Shown: positions 1 through 5,952, numbered from the stretch's first letter. The stretch: 6,593 nt of DNA from JAGQUL01 sp039811765 (GCA_039811765.1 JBDHZF010000133.1:1-6593); one strand, 5' to 3'. The notes: a model not told the origin generated them from the sequence alone. Program-made: numbers and translations.

Positions 1-1
1 G

Positions 2-160
2 ATCGCCGCGTCGCTGCGTGGGCCGTACGCGCCGGACGGAATCGTCTCGTTCATCACCACGACCAACCACGACATGCGCGACTACTTGGGCTTCACGGCG
101 CAGCAACGCGTGCGTGCGATGGTGAGCGGCCTTGGTCCGCGGGCGTGCACGCCCAACTGA
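2..160 (+). CDS. C-terminal end of an unidentified protein (partial, 52 codons)
   Basis: The frame from base 2 stays open to a TGA at 158-160, and nearly every codon ends in G or C, the same pattern as the clear genes in this window, so it is very probably coding. The visible C-terminus begins IAASLRGPYAPDGIVSF and ends GLGPRACTPN. It has no transmembrane segment and no motif that I can tie to a family. The N-terminus lies outside the window, so neither length nor function can be judged. A substrate-binding or enzyme C-terminus is possible but is only a guess. The 93 bases between this stop and the tRNA hold a palindrome and a UUCG hairpin that may end this transcript. Confidence 0.7.
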   Translation: MAASLRGPYAPDGIVSFITTTNHDMRDYLGFTAQQRVRAMVSGLGPRACTPN

Positions 161-169
161 AATCGAGCC

Positions 170-199
170 TCGACGCCCAGCGATCAGCGCTGATACACT
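170..199 (+). promoter_or_regulatory. possible tRNA-Lys promoter overlapping a 12-bp palindrome
   Basis: TCGACG at 170-175 matches four of six bases of a TTGACA -35 box. TACACT at 194-199 resembles a -10 box, with an 18-base spacer. This would put transcription start near 206 and leave a leader of about 48 bases before the tRNA. The spacer contains the perfect palindrome ATCAGCGCTGAT at 183-194, which could be an operator or chance. In a GC-rich genome such weak matches are common, so this is inference from position and partial consensus only. Confidence 0.3.
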
Positions 200-216
200 C
201 TCCCAAACCGCTGTGA

Positions 217-232
217 GCAGCCTTCGGGCTGT
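217..232 (+). terminator. UUCG-capped hairpin between the first gene and tRNA-Lys
   Basis: Bases 217-222 pair with 227-232 (six pairs, the outermost G-U) around a C(UUCG)G tetraloop, one of the most stable RNA loops. No T-run follows, so it is not a classical intrinsic terminator. It could end the upstream transcript, or be a structured element in the tRNA precursor leader. Confidence 0.35.
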
Positions 233-253
233 CTGCCATCCGGAACAACACCC

Positions 254-326
254 GGGCCGTTAGCTCAGCTGGCAGAGCAGGTGACTCTTAATCACAAGGT
301 CGAAGGTTCGATCCCTTCACGGCCCA
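254..326 (+). tRNA. tRNA-Lys (anticodon CTT)
   Basis: A complete cloverleaf can be drawn. The acceptor stem GGGCCGT (254-260) pairs perfectly with ACGGCCC (319-325). The D-arm is GCTC/GAGC at 263-266 and 275-278. The anticodon loop CTCTTAA (285-291) carries anticodon CTT at 287-289, reading AAG lysine codons. The T-arm is GAAGG-TTCGATC-CCTTC at 302-318, and the discriminator base is A326, as expected for tRNA-Lys. The 3' CCA is not encoded (CCT follows the discriminator), so it must be added after transcription, which is usual in many actinobacteria. The anticodon stem has four pairs plus a G280/A296 mismatch at its top (canonical 27-43). Everything else looks functional. Confidence 0.96.
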
Positions 327-332
327 CCTCTT

Positions 333-360
333 CGGAACCCCTGCGAAAGCGGGGGTTCCG
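333..360 (+). terminator. strong GNRA-capped hairpin after tRNA-Lys
   Basis: Bases 333-344 pair with 349-360 to form an uninterrupted 12-pair stem (one U-G pair) closed by a GAAA tetraloop at 345-348. It starts seven bases after the tRNA discriminator base. Only TTAT follows rather than a long T-run. Position and stability make it the likely end of the tRNA transcript and perhaps a guide for 3' processing. Confidence 0.7.
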
Positions 361-404
361 TTATGTCGTGCCCGATTGCCCCGTCGCGGCCGCACGACAC
401 ACGA

Positions 405-463
405 TCGGCGATTGGGTGCACTCACGCGACATGCACGGTCTGCTCAGTGCACCCAATCACCGA
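405..463. repeat. 18-bp imperfect inverted repeat at the edge of the reductase pseudogene
   Basis: GATTGGGTGCACT at 410-422 is perfectly inverted as AGTGCACCCAATC at 446-458. After one mismatch (409/459) the pairing continues to 405 and 463, giving 17 of 18 pairs around a 23-base centre (423-445). It is too far from any intact gene end to be an obvious terminator, and no T-run follows. The right arm falls in the conserved part of the neighbouring pseudogene, so the left arm may be an inverted copy made when that gene was broken. An RNA hairpin or protein-binding site is an alternative. Confidence 0.6.
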
Positions 464-905
464 AATCCGCGAAGAGGAACTCGCGCACGGTCCTCGTGCC
501 GCCACCGATGCGAACGGCCGGCGAGGGCGTCACGACGCCGCTGGCGGCGAGGGCGTGAACGAATACCTGAAGGCGTGGGCCAGCGAGTTCGAGCAGGACA
601 CGACGTGCTCGCGACCAGATCCGCTCGTCGTGCAGCACAATCGGGTTCGCGCCTCGAAACCCACTCGGCGTGCCGCGGCGAGTCGCAGCTCGAATCGTGT
701 GGCCAACCGTCGCGGAAACCTCGCCGCAGCCATACGATCGATCCTCGGCACGAGCAACGGCGAGCTTCGCGCCGACCCGCACGCGATCGCGCCGCTGCTC
801 GTCAGTGTGCGATCGGTCGAGTGGACTCCAGATCGCACATCGTGGGTATCGGCGAGACAGGCCCAGCATGGGAGTCGCGATTCGCATCGACGTCGCTTCG
901 CGCCA
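427..905 (-). pseudogene. decayed RibD-C/dihydrofolate-reductase-like gene, paralogous to the gene at 3537-4181
   Basis: No intact gene occupies 361-965, but the minus strand reads VRIGGGTRTVREFLFAD then D-W-V-H from 515 down to 447, followed by a TGA at 446-444. The intact reductase at 3537-4181 has VRIGGGTKTVREFLAAD then D-Y-L-H at residues 148-170 (bases 3740-3672). By hand, about 58 of 75 aligned bases agree. Upstream, weaker similarity follows the same order: a stretch like PLEL-T-G near 570-600, FR..PVFVL near 620-660, and MGRNKF near 700-735, with a doubtful match to MDWFKQTRSFH near 800-845. The matching pieces lie in three different frames with stops between them, so several frameshifts have occurred. 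Beyond the TGA, V-H-V-A and another stop resemble the intact LHVAIAP. The core at 447-600 is well supported. The outer limits are uncertain. Confidence 0.75.
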
Positions 906-965
906 TTGCCTGGAGCGGAGGTCTGGCACTTCTCGCTTGCTAAGGGCTCGGGTAGGTTGGCGGGC

Positions 966-1403
966 ATGACGGTGACGATGGACAACGTGGGGATCGTGGT
1001 CGAGGACCTCGATGCGGCGATCGACTTCTTCACCGAGCTCGGGCTCGAGCTCGAGGGTCGATCGTTCGTGGAGGGGCCGTGGGCGGGCGACGTCACCGGC
1101 CTGGGCGACCAGCGTGTGGAGATCGCGATGCTGCGCGCCCCGGACTCGCATGTGCGCATCGAACTGTCTCGCTTCCTCGAGCCGGACGTGATCGCCGACC
1201 ATCGCACCGCTCCCGTGAACGCGTTCGGCTACCTGCGAGTGATGTTCCGGGTGGACGACATCGACGACGCGCTCGCGCGGCTCGCACCCCACGGCGCGAC
1301 GCTCGTGAGCGCCGAGGTGGTGCGCTACGAGGACCTGTTTCGGCTGTGTTACAATCGCGGACCCGAGGGCATCCTGATCGGGCTCGCCCAGGCACTCGAC
1401 TGA
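966..1403 (+). CDS. VOC-superfamily (glyoxalase/bleomycin-resistance fold) protein
   Basis: A 145-aa protein of two paired beta-alpha-beta-beta-beta modules, the usual size of a single-chain VOC protein. Module one starts DNVGIVVEDLDAAIDFFTEL (residues 6-25) and has RVEIAML (50-56) and RIELSRF (64-70). Module two has FGYLRVMFRVDDID (87-100), YEDLFRLCYNRGPEGI (121-136) and ILIGLAQ. The HV, HI and EL pairs that often carry metal ligands appear here as N7, R91 and G139, so the usual histidine/glutamate metal site is not evident. E52 and E66 remain. Relatives include glyoxalase I, dioxygenases and antibiotic-binding proteins, so the substrate cannot be assigned. The ATG at 966 was chosen because VOC homology begins there, although the frame stays open far upstream through the pseudogene region. 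The ribosome site is weak (GGTAGG about ten bases upstream). It probably shares a transcript with the next gene. Confidence 0.9.
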   Translation: MTVTMDNVGIVVEDLDAAIDFFTELGLELEGRSFVEGPWAGDVTGLGDQRVEIAMLRAPDSHVRIELSRFLEPDVIADHRTAPVNAFGYLRVMFRVDDIDDALARLAPHGATLVSAEVVRYEDLFRLCYNRGPEGILIGLAQALD

Positions 1404-1416
1404 ACTGGAGATTCCC

Positions 1417-1887
1417 GTGTCCGCTCCCGCCCACCCCGGCCGCTCGCTGTTTCTCAACCTCCCGGTGCAAGACATTGCCGCGAGCAAGGCGTTCTTCGCG
1501 AAGCTCGGCTTCGCGTTCAACGAGCGGTTCGAAGACGATTCCTCCACGTGCATGCTGGTCGGCGAGCACGCGTTCGTGATGCTGCTCGAGCACGAGAAGT
1601 TCGCGCAGTTCTCGAAGCTGCCAATCGCCGATCCGCGCACGCACGCGCTCGCGCTGTTCTGCTTCAGCGTGGACTCGCGCGAGGAGGTCGACACGGTCGC
1701 CAACGCCGCGATCGCCGCCGGCGCCGAGGACCACGACGATGCCGAGGACCACGGCTTCATGTACTCGCGCAGCTTCTTCGACCTGGACGGACACGGCTGG
1801 CAGGTCATGTGGATGGACGCGGCAGCGATCGAGGCCGGCCCCGCCGAGTTCATGGAGCAGCAACACGCGGCCGGCACACCCGGCTGA
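1417..1887 (+). CDS. VOC-superfamily protein, second and distinct copy
   Basis: A 156-aa protein of the vicinal-oxygen-chelate fold. Module one is FLNLPVQDIAASKAFFAKLG (residues 12-31) with TCMLVGEHAFVMLLEHEKF (44-62). Module two is ALALFCFSVDSREEVD (77-92), then DHGFMYSRSFFDLDGHGW (111-128) and QVMWMDAAA. The LNLPV..I...FF.KLGF opening, the MLLE.EKF core and the F.DLDGH.W.V.WMD close are typical of a broad bacterial group annotated only as glyoxalase or extradiol-dioxygenase relatives. It is not a recent duplicate of the gene at 966, since the two share the fold but little sequence. The GTG start at 1417 follows GGAG at 1407-1410 by six bases, and the previous stop is 13 bases upstream, so translational coupling is likely. 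Its end lies 8 bases from the end of the convergent antiporter gene with no terminator between. Substrate unknown. Confidence 0.9.
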   Translation: MSAPAHPGRSLFLNLPVQDIAASKAFFAKLGFAFNERFEDDSSTCMLVGEHAFVMLLEHEKFAQFSKLPIADPRTHALALFCFSVDSREEVDTVANAAIAAGAEDHDDAEDHGFMYSRSFFDLDGHGWQVMWMDAAAIEAGPAEFMEQQHAAGTPG

Positions 1888-1895
1888 CGCGGCGC

Positions 1896-3506
1896 TCACG
1901 CGCGAACGTGAAGCTCCTCGTGGTCCAGTTCGTGCAGGACGTGCTGCACGACCTCGTCGGAAATGGTTCCCGATCGACGCATGTCGAGCAGCGCGTCTCG
2001 CTGCGCCGCCGCGACCCCGCGTGAAGCTCGCACCCAATTGCGTGCGCGCTCCTCGTACTCGTCGCGATCGCCGCTGTCGTGCTTGCTCGCCTCGAATCGT
2101 CTCGTTCGGTACTCGTGCAGTCGTCGCATCCGCTCGCGCGAATCGTCCGGAAACCACTCCTCCTCGGCGAGCGGGCCGTCGATGAACTCGACCGCGGCGC
2201 GCGCAATGCCGAGCCGCGCAACCACCTCGGCGCGGCGAAACGACGCGTCGTCGCCGTCGACGCCCAGCAATCTCACCAGGCGACCAAGCGTGAGTCCTTG
2301 CACGAGCAACGTCATCGCGATAACCGCGAAGGCCAGGAACACGACGAGGTCCCGCTGCGGAAACGGATCGCCCCCGTCGATATTCGTGGGAAGCGCGAGC
2401 GCGGCGGCGAGCGACACTGCGCCGCGCATGCCGATCCACCCCACGAGCAACGGACCACGCCAGCCGACGTTCGGATCGCGCTCACGCTCGCGACGCGAGT
2501 ACAGCCGCGGCAGGAAGGTCGCCACGAACACCCAGACCAGGCGCGTGACGATCACCGTCGCGCCGACGACCGTCGCGTAGCCGAGCAACGTTCCGGATCC
2601 CTTGTGGTCGATGCGCTCGACGATCCACGGCATCTGCATGCCAACCACGAGGAACAGGATCGCATTGAGCACGAACGTGGCGTTGGACCACAAGCCGCCG
2701 ATCTGCAATCGCGTTTCCGGATCGCGCACGATGCTGGGGGTTTTCCAGCCGAGGAGGACGCCGACCGTCGCTGTGGCGAGCACGCCGCTGACGTGGAGCG
2801 CCTCCGCGGGCAGGTAGGCGACGTATCCCGACAACACCGAGAGCAGCACGTCCGTTGGTCCGTGCTCGTTGCGACGGCGCACGAACAACACCGCGACTCC
2901 GGCCGCCAGACCGATCACGACGCCACCGAAGCAGCTGACGAAGAACTCGACCGTGGCGTGGACCAGCGAGAACGAGCCGGTCACGACGGCGGCCACGGCG
3001 ACGCGATAGAGCACGATGCCGCTGCCGTCGTTGATGAGGCTTTCCCCCTCGACGATGTGGCTGACGCGACGCGGGATGCGCAGCCGCTCGAGCACCGCGG
3101 AACCGGCGACGGGATCGGTGGGCGAGACGATCGCGCCGAGCACGAACGCGACCGGCCACGACATGCCGTCGATCACTGTGTGCGCCGCCACCGCGACCGT
3201 GAGCACCGTCGCGAACACCAATCCGATCGCGAGACGGCTGATGTGGCGCATGTTCGCCTTGAACTCGCGCAACGAGGTGAAGTACGCGGCGGAGTAGATG
3301 AGCGGAGGCAGGAACAGCACGAAGACGAAGTCCGGATCCAGCCGAATCTCCGGTGTGATCGGCAGGAACCCGAGTCCCACGCCCGCGAGCAGAAGGAAGA
3401 TCGGGTACGGGATCCGGGTGCGCTGCGCGGCGGCCGCCAGCAGGCCGAGGGCGGCGACGCCCGCAGCCAGGAGCCACAGGAGCGCCTCGTGGTCGACGTG
3501 TTCCAT
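1896..3506 (-). CDS. Na+/H+ antiporter, CPA1 (NhaP/NHE-like) family
   Basis: A 536-aa integral membrane protein that would exchange H+ for Na+ (or K+) across the cytoplasmic membrane, serving pH and salt balance. About a dozen hydrophobic segments span residues 8-410. The family signatures are in order: FLPPLIYSAA (65-74); SPTDPVA with D131 (128-134); GESLINDGSG with the ion-site N159-D160 (154-163); SGVLATATVGV (240-250); and WIGMRGAVSLA with conserved R361 (357-367). Residues 415-536 form a charged, helical cytoplasmic tail, as in bacterial CPA1 members, and the length is normal. The ATG at 3506 gives the expected N-terminus; no good ribosome-binding site precedes it. The gene begins 30 bases after the reductase at 3537-4181 on the same strand, so co-transcription is possible. 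The exchanged cation and direction cannot be read from sequence. Confidence 0.95.
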   Translation of the reverse strand: MEHVDHEALLWLLAAGVAALGLLAAAAQRTRIPYPIFLLLAGVGLGFLPITPEIRLDPDFVFVLFLPPLIYSAAYFTSLREFKANMRHISRLAIGLVFATVLTVAVAAHTVIDGMSWPVAFVLGAIVSPTDPVAGSAVLERLRIPRRVSHIVEGESLINDGSGIVLYRVAVAAVVTGSFSLVHATVEFFVSCFGGVVIGLAAGVAVLFVRRRNEHGPTDVLLSVLSGYVAYLPAEALHVSGVLATATVGVLLGWKTPSIVRDPETRLQIGGLWSNATFVLNAILFLVVGMQMPWIVERIDHKGSGTLLGYATVVGATVIVTRLVWVFVATFLPRLYSRRERERDPNVGWRGPLLVGWIGMRGAVSLAAALALPTNIDGGDPFPQRDLVVFLAFAVIAMTLLVQGLTLGRLVRLLGVDGDDASFRRAEVVARLGIARAAVEFIDGPLAEEEWFPDDSRERMRRLHEYRTRRFEASKHDSGDRDEYEERARNWVRASRGVAAAQRDALLDMRRSGTISDEVVQHVLHELDHEELHVRA

Positions 3507-3536
3507 CGTCGACCAGCCTACTCGACGCTTGCCCGA

Positions 3537-4181
3537 TCAGCGCTCCATCACCAGATGCGTCACGCCCGTGGGCGAGGAGGTGACGATGACCGAATCGAAC
3601 TGTCGCTCGACGCCCTCGAGCCCGTCCCACAACCGCTCGCCGCGGCCGAGCACTGTGGGCGCGATCGCCACGTGCAGGTAGTCGACGAGGTCTGCGGCGA
3701 GGAATTCGCGCACGGTTTTCGTGCCGCCGCCGATGCGAACGTCCGCCGCGGGCGCGGCAGCGCGTGCCTGCGCCAGCGCGTCCAGCGGCGACGCGTCGAT
3801 GAAATGGAAGGTCGTTCCGGTCAGCTCGAGCGGTTCGCGCGGGTAGTGCGTCAGCACGAAGACCGGCGTGCGAAACGGCGGCTCCTCGCCCCACCAACCT
3901 CGCCACTCGTCGCCTTCCGGCCACGGTCCGGAATACGGCGCGAACTTGTTGCGCCCCATGATCTCGACTCCGATCCCGGGCCCCCAGCGGCTCGCGAAAT
4001 CGTCGTCTACACCCTCTGATCCGCCGTCGGGATCGCCGATCATCGCGTGGAACGAGCGGGTTTGCTTGAACCAGTCCATGATGTGCCCGCCGTGCCCGAA
4101 CGGCTCGTCGAACGACTGGCCCTCGCCCACCCCGAAGCCGTCGATGGAGATGGTGAAGTTGTGAACCCGGACCCGCGACAT
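3537..4181 (-). CDS. dihydrofolate reductase family protein (RibD C-terminal domain)
   Basis: A 214-aa protein of the RibD_C/dihydrofolate-reductase-like fold, probably a soluble NADPH-dependent reductase. The N-terminal strand VRVHNFTISIDGFGVG (4-19) matches the family's 'S.DGF..G' opening. MGRNKF (75-80) corresponds to the cofactor-binding turn, then TPVFVLTHYPREPLEL (105-120), the glycine-rich VRIGGGTKTVREFLAADLVD (148-167) and LHVAIAPTVLGRGERLW (169-185). These are hallmarks of the small stand-alone proteins often annotated as DHFR or deaminase-reductases. They are distinct from true FolA and from the bifunctional riboflavin enzyme RibD, so no symbol is given. The substrate is unknown. 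The start at 4181 gives a standard N-terminus, without a clear ribosome site. It sits 30 bases upstream of the antiporter gene and is divergent from the gene at 4296. A decayed paralogue lies at about 427-905. Confidence 0.92.
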   Translation of the reverse strand: MSRVRVHNFTISIDGFGVGEGQSFDEPFGHGGHIMDWFKQTRSFHAMIGDPDGGSEGVDDDFASRWGPGIGVEIMGRNKFAPYSGPWPEGDEWRGWWGEEPPFRTPVFVLTHYPREPLELTGTTFHFIDASPLDALAQARAAAPAADVRIGGGTKTVREFLAADLVDYLHVAIAPTVLGRGERLWDGLEGVERQFDSVIVTSSPTGVTHLVMER

Positions 4182-4295
4182 GGATCGACGCTACCCGCGA
4201 CGCCGAACCGCAACCGTCAGCATTGCACGGCGCGCGAAACGTTTGGTCGCTCGCACTCGACATGCTGGAGACGGGACAGCGACGACGGGCGAACG
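4182..4295. promoter_or_regulatory. divergent intergenic region between the reductase and the 190-aa protein
   Basis: These 114 bases must hold the promoters for both outward genes unless transcripts are read through. TTGCAC at 4223-4228 would suit a plus-strand -35 box, but no convincing -10 box follows at 16-18 bases. A short perfect palindrome AAACGTTT lies at 4237-4244 and could be a binding site. Neither gene has a good Shine-Dalgarno sequence, so leaderless or weakly initiated transcripts are possible. The call rests mainly on the gene arrangement. Confidence 0.35.
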
Positions 4296-4868
4296 ATGGA
4301 CAGTGTGTATCCGATCAGTGGCGGAGCGATCGTGCTCGGCGCGGGCGTGACGGGCTACGGCATCTCGCAGGCGCTCGAGGTCAAGCGTCTCGCCGACGCC
4401 GGCGCCAAGGACCTGCACGGAATCGCGATGGACGCGGGCTCCTCGATGTACGGGATCTATGCCGACACCAAGAACGCGATCGACTCGGGCGTGGTCCAGA
4501 TCACCTCCGAGGCGAGCGGGTTCGGCGACCGCATCACGCAGACCGACTTCGGCGGTCCGTTCAAGGCCTTTCGCGCGGTGCGCCAAACCCAGCAAAACGC
4601 GCACGTGATGCAGAACCGCATCACCAATCAGGTGGACGCCACCCGAACGGCGATCATGGGCAGCTTGGACGCGGGCGAATCGATTGCCGCGCAGGCGGCC
4701 GAGCAGCTCCAGTCCCGCGCGACGAAGCTCGCCGCCGACATCAAGGCGCCGGCGGTGCGCGCGCTGCTTGCCGAGCGCGTCGGCTCGATCCTCGTCGGCG
4801 CCGGCGTCGCCGCGGCGCTGGTCGGCGTGTCGCACACGATCGACGCGCACCGCGACGCGGTCAAGTAG
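4296..4868 (+). CDS. hypothetical alanine-rich protein with hydrophobic ends (190 aa)
   Basis: I do not recognise this protein. The ATG at 4296 gives MDSVYPISGGAIVLGAGVTG, a glycine-rich hydrophobic stretch (residues 8-27) that could be a membrane anchor or an uncleaved export signal. The middle is polar. From about residue 94 to 160 it is rich in Ala, Gln, Arg and Thr with a heptad-like run (HVMQNRITNQVDATRTAIMG, then AAQAAEQLQSRATKLAADIK), which predicts long amphipathic helix or coiled coil. Residues 163-179 (GSILVGAGVAAALVGVS) form a second hydrophobic segment, followed by a short charged tail ending DAVK. Third-codon GC is high, supporting real coding. No ribosome site is obvious, although the frame is open upstream. 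Its last 8 bases overlap the end of murB on the opposite strand. A membrane-associated helical protein is the most that can be inferred. Confidence 0.8.
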   Translation: MDSVYPISGGAIVLGAGVTGYGISQALEVKRLADAGAKDLHGIAMDAGSSMYGIYADTKNAIDSGVVQITSEASGFGDRITQTDFGGPFKAFRAVRQTQQNAHVMQNRITNQVDATRTAIMGSLDAGESIAAQAAEQLQSRATKLAADIKAPAVRALLAERVGSILVGAGVAAALVGVSHTIDAHRDAVK

Positions 4869-5952
4869 TCGCGGCGGACTCGTCGAGCGACATGCCCACG
4901 AGCACTGGCTCCGGGTGCAGCTCCACACCGAACGTGTCGCGAACTCCATCCCGGATCGTGCGCGCGACTGCGAGCAGCTCGCCGGTCGTCGCGCCGCCGC
5001 GGTTGACCAGCGCGAGCGTGTGCTTGCTCGAGATCCCGGCGGGGCCGTCTCCGAATCCTTTGTGGAATCCCGCGCGCTCGATCAGCCACGCCGCGGACGT
5101 CTTCACGCGCCCGTCGGACTCCGGCCACGCCGGCACGATCGCGTCCACGCCAAGCCTGTCGTGAGCACGCGAGACGAGTTGCTCGAACGCCCGCGGATCG
5201 AGGATCGGATTCGTGAAGAACGAGCCGGCGCTCACGCTGTCTGGATCCGTCGGATCGATCACCATGCCCTTGCCGCGACGCAGCTCGAGCACCGCGTCGC
5301 GAACTGCGACGAGCGACGCGCGTTCGCCGATCTCGACGCCGAGCCGCCGCGCGAGCTCCGCGTAACGAACGGGCGCGCTCGTGCCACTCGCTTCGAGCCG
5401 AAGCTCCACCTCGAGCACCACGAATCGTCCCTCGCTGCGCTTGAACACGCTCGAGCGATAGCCGAACTCGCAGGCGTCGCGATCGAGATCGATCGTCGCG
5501 CCCAGCTCGCGGTCCCAAGCGCGCACGCACGTGATCACATCTGCCACGCTCGCGCCATAGGCGCCGACGTTCTGGATAGGTGTGGCGCCCGTCGAGCCAG
5601 GAATGCCGCTCAGGCTTTCAATGCCGCTCCAGCCGTTTCGCACAGCGGTCGCGACCACGTTGTCCCACGGCTCGCCCGCTTGGATGGTGACGATCACCGC
5701 GCCGTCGTCCGCACGCTCGAACGCGATGCCGCGGCTTGCGACGTGCACGACCGTTCCCGCGAATCCCTCGTCGGCGACCACGACGTTCGATCCTCCGCCG
5801 AGCACGAGCATCGGTTCGCCCGATTCGTCGCACGCGAGTACCGCGGCCACGATCGCGTCCGCGTCGTTCGCCGTGACGAAGCGGCGCGCGGGTCCTCCAA
5901 GCCGGAGCGTCGTGAGCTCGGCGAGGCTGGTGGTTGTGGCGGGCGCGGTCAT
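4861..5952 (-). CDS. murB: UDP-N-acetylenolpyruvoylglucosamine reductase (UDP-N-acetylmuramate dehydrogenase)
   Basis: A 363-aa flavoenzyme that uses NADPH and FAD to reduce UDP-GlcNAc-enolpyruvate to UDP-N-acetylmuramate, the second committed step of peptidoglycan precursor synthesis in the cytoplasm. The FAD-binding domain has LTTLRLGGPARRF (13-25), LVLGGGSNVVVAD (49-61), and IESLSGIPGSTGATPIQNVG (111-130) followed by AYGA. Catalytic positions known from Escherichia coli MurB are present: R166 in FGYRSSVFK, S244 in SAGSFFTNP (the serine that protonates the product), and E348 in LHPEPVLVG. The insert and the GYR.S.FK motif make it a type I MurB, and length and layout match actinobacterial enzymes. 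The ATG at 5952 fits the family N-terminus; GAGG lies 11 bases upstream. The gene is monocistronic in view, tail-to-tail with the 190-aa gene (8-base overlap of the 3' ends) and divergent from the PASTA protein gene. Confidence 0.97.
   Translation of the reverse strand: MTAPATTTSLAELTTLRLGGPARRFVTANDADAIVAAVLACDESGEPMLVLGGGSNVVVADEGFAGTVVHVASRGIAFERADDGAVIVTIQAGEPWDNVVATAVRNGWSGIESLSGIPGSTGATPIQNVGAYGASVADVITCVRAWDRELGATIDLDRDACEFGYRSSVFKRSEGRFVVLEVELRLEASGTSAPVRYAELARRLGVEIGERASLVAVRDAVLELRRGKGMVIDPTDPDSVSAGSFFTNPILDPRAFEQLVSRAHDRLGVDAIVPAWPESDGRVKTSAAWLIERAGFHKGFGDGPAGISSKHTLALVNRGGATTGELLAVARTIRDGVRDTFGVELHPEPVLVGMSLDESAATT

Noticed and set aside
254..326. tRNA-Lys as an integration site of a genomic island
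   Set aside because: No second copy of the tRNA 3' end and no integrase is present in the window, and the downstream genes have the same base composition as the rest.
924..941. Sigma-54-like promoter before the first VOC gene (TGGCAC followed by TTGC)
   Set aside because: The interval between the GG and GC elements is 12 bases, not the strict 10, so the site should not work as a sigma-54 promoter.
363..965. N-terminal extension of the first VOC protein (frame open from 363, 201 extra codons)
   Set aside because: The VOC fold starts only at 966, the extension is arginine-rich low-order sequence, and it lies antisense to the reductase pseudogene. It is an open frame due to high GC, not a domain.
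444..1877. Long minus-strand frame (477 codons)
   Set aside because: It is antisense to both VOC genes and only its last part, 447-530, matches a protein family; that part is the pseudogene remnant, not the end of a 477-aa protein.
1093..2439. Long minus-strand frame (448 codons) spanning both VOC genes and the end of the antiporter
   Set aside because: Arginine-rich and out of frame with the antiporter, crossing several real gene boundaries; no homology visible.
2079..4019. Long plus-strand frame (646 codons) opposite the antiporter and reductase
   Set aside because: Its product is rich in Arg, His, Asp and Glu with no domain order, and it mirrors the codons of two well-supported minus-strand genes. 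It is a high-GC antisense shadow.
2482..4263. Long minus-strand frame (593 codons) across the reductase and antiporter
   Set aside because: Arginine/alanine-rich out-of-frame reading of the two real genes, with no family motif.
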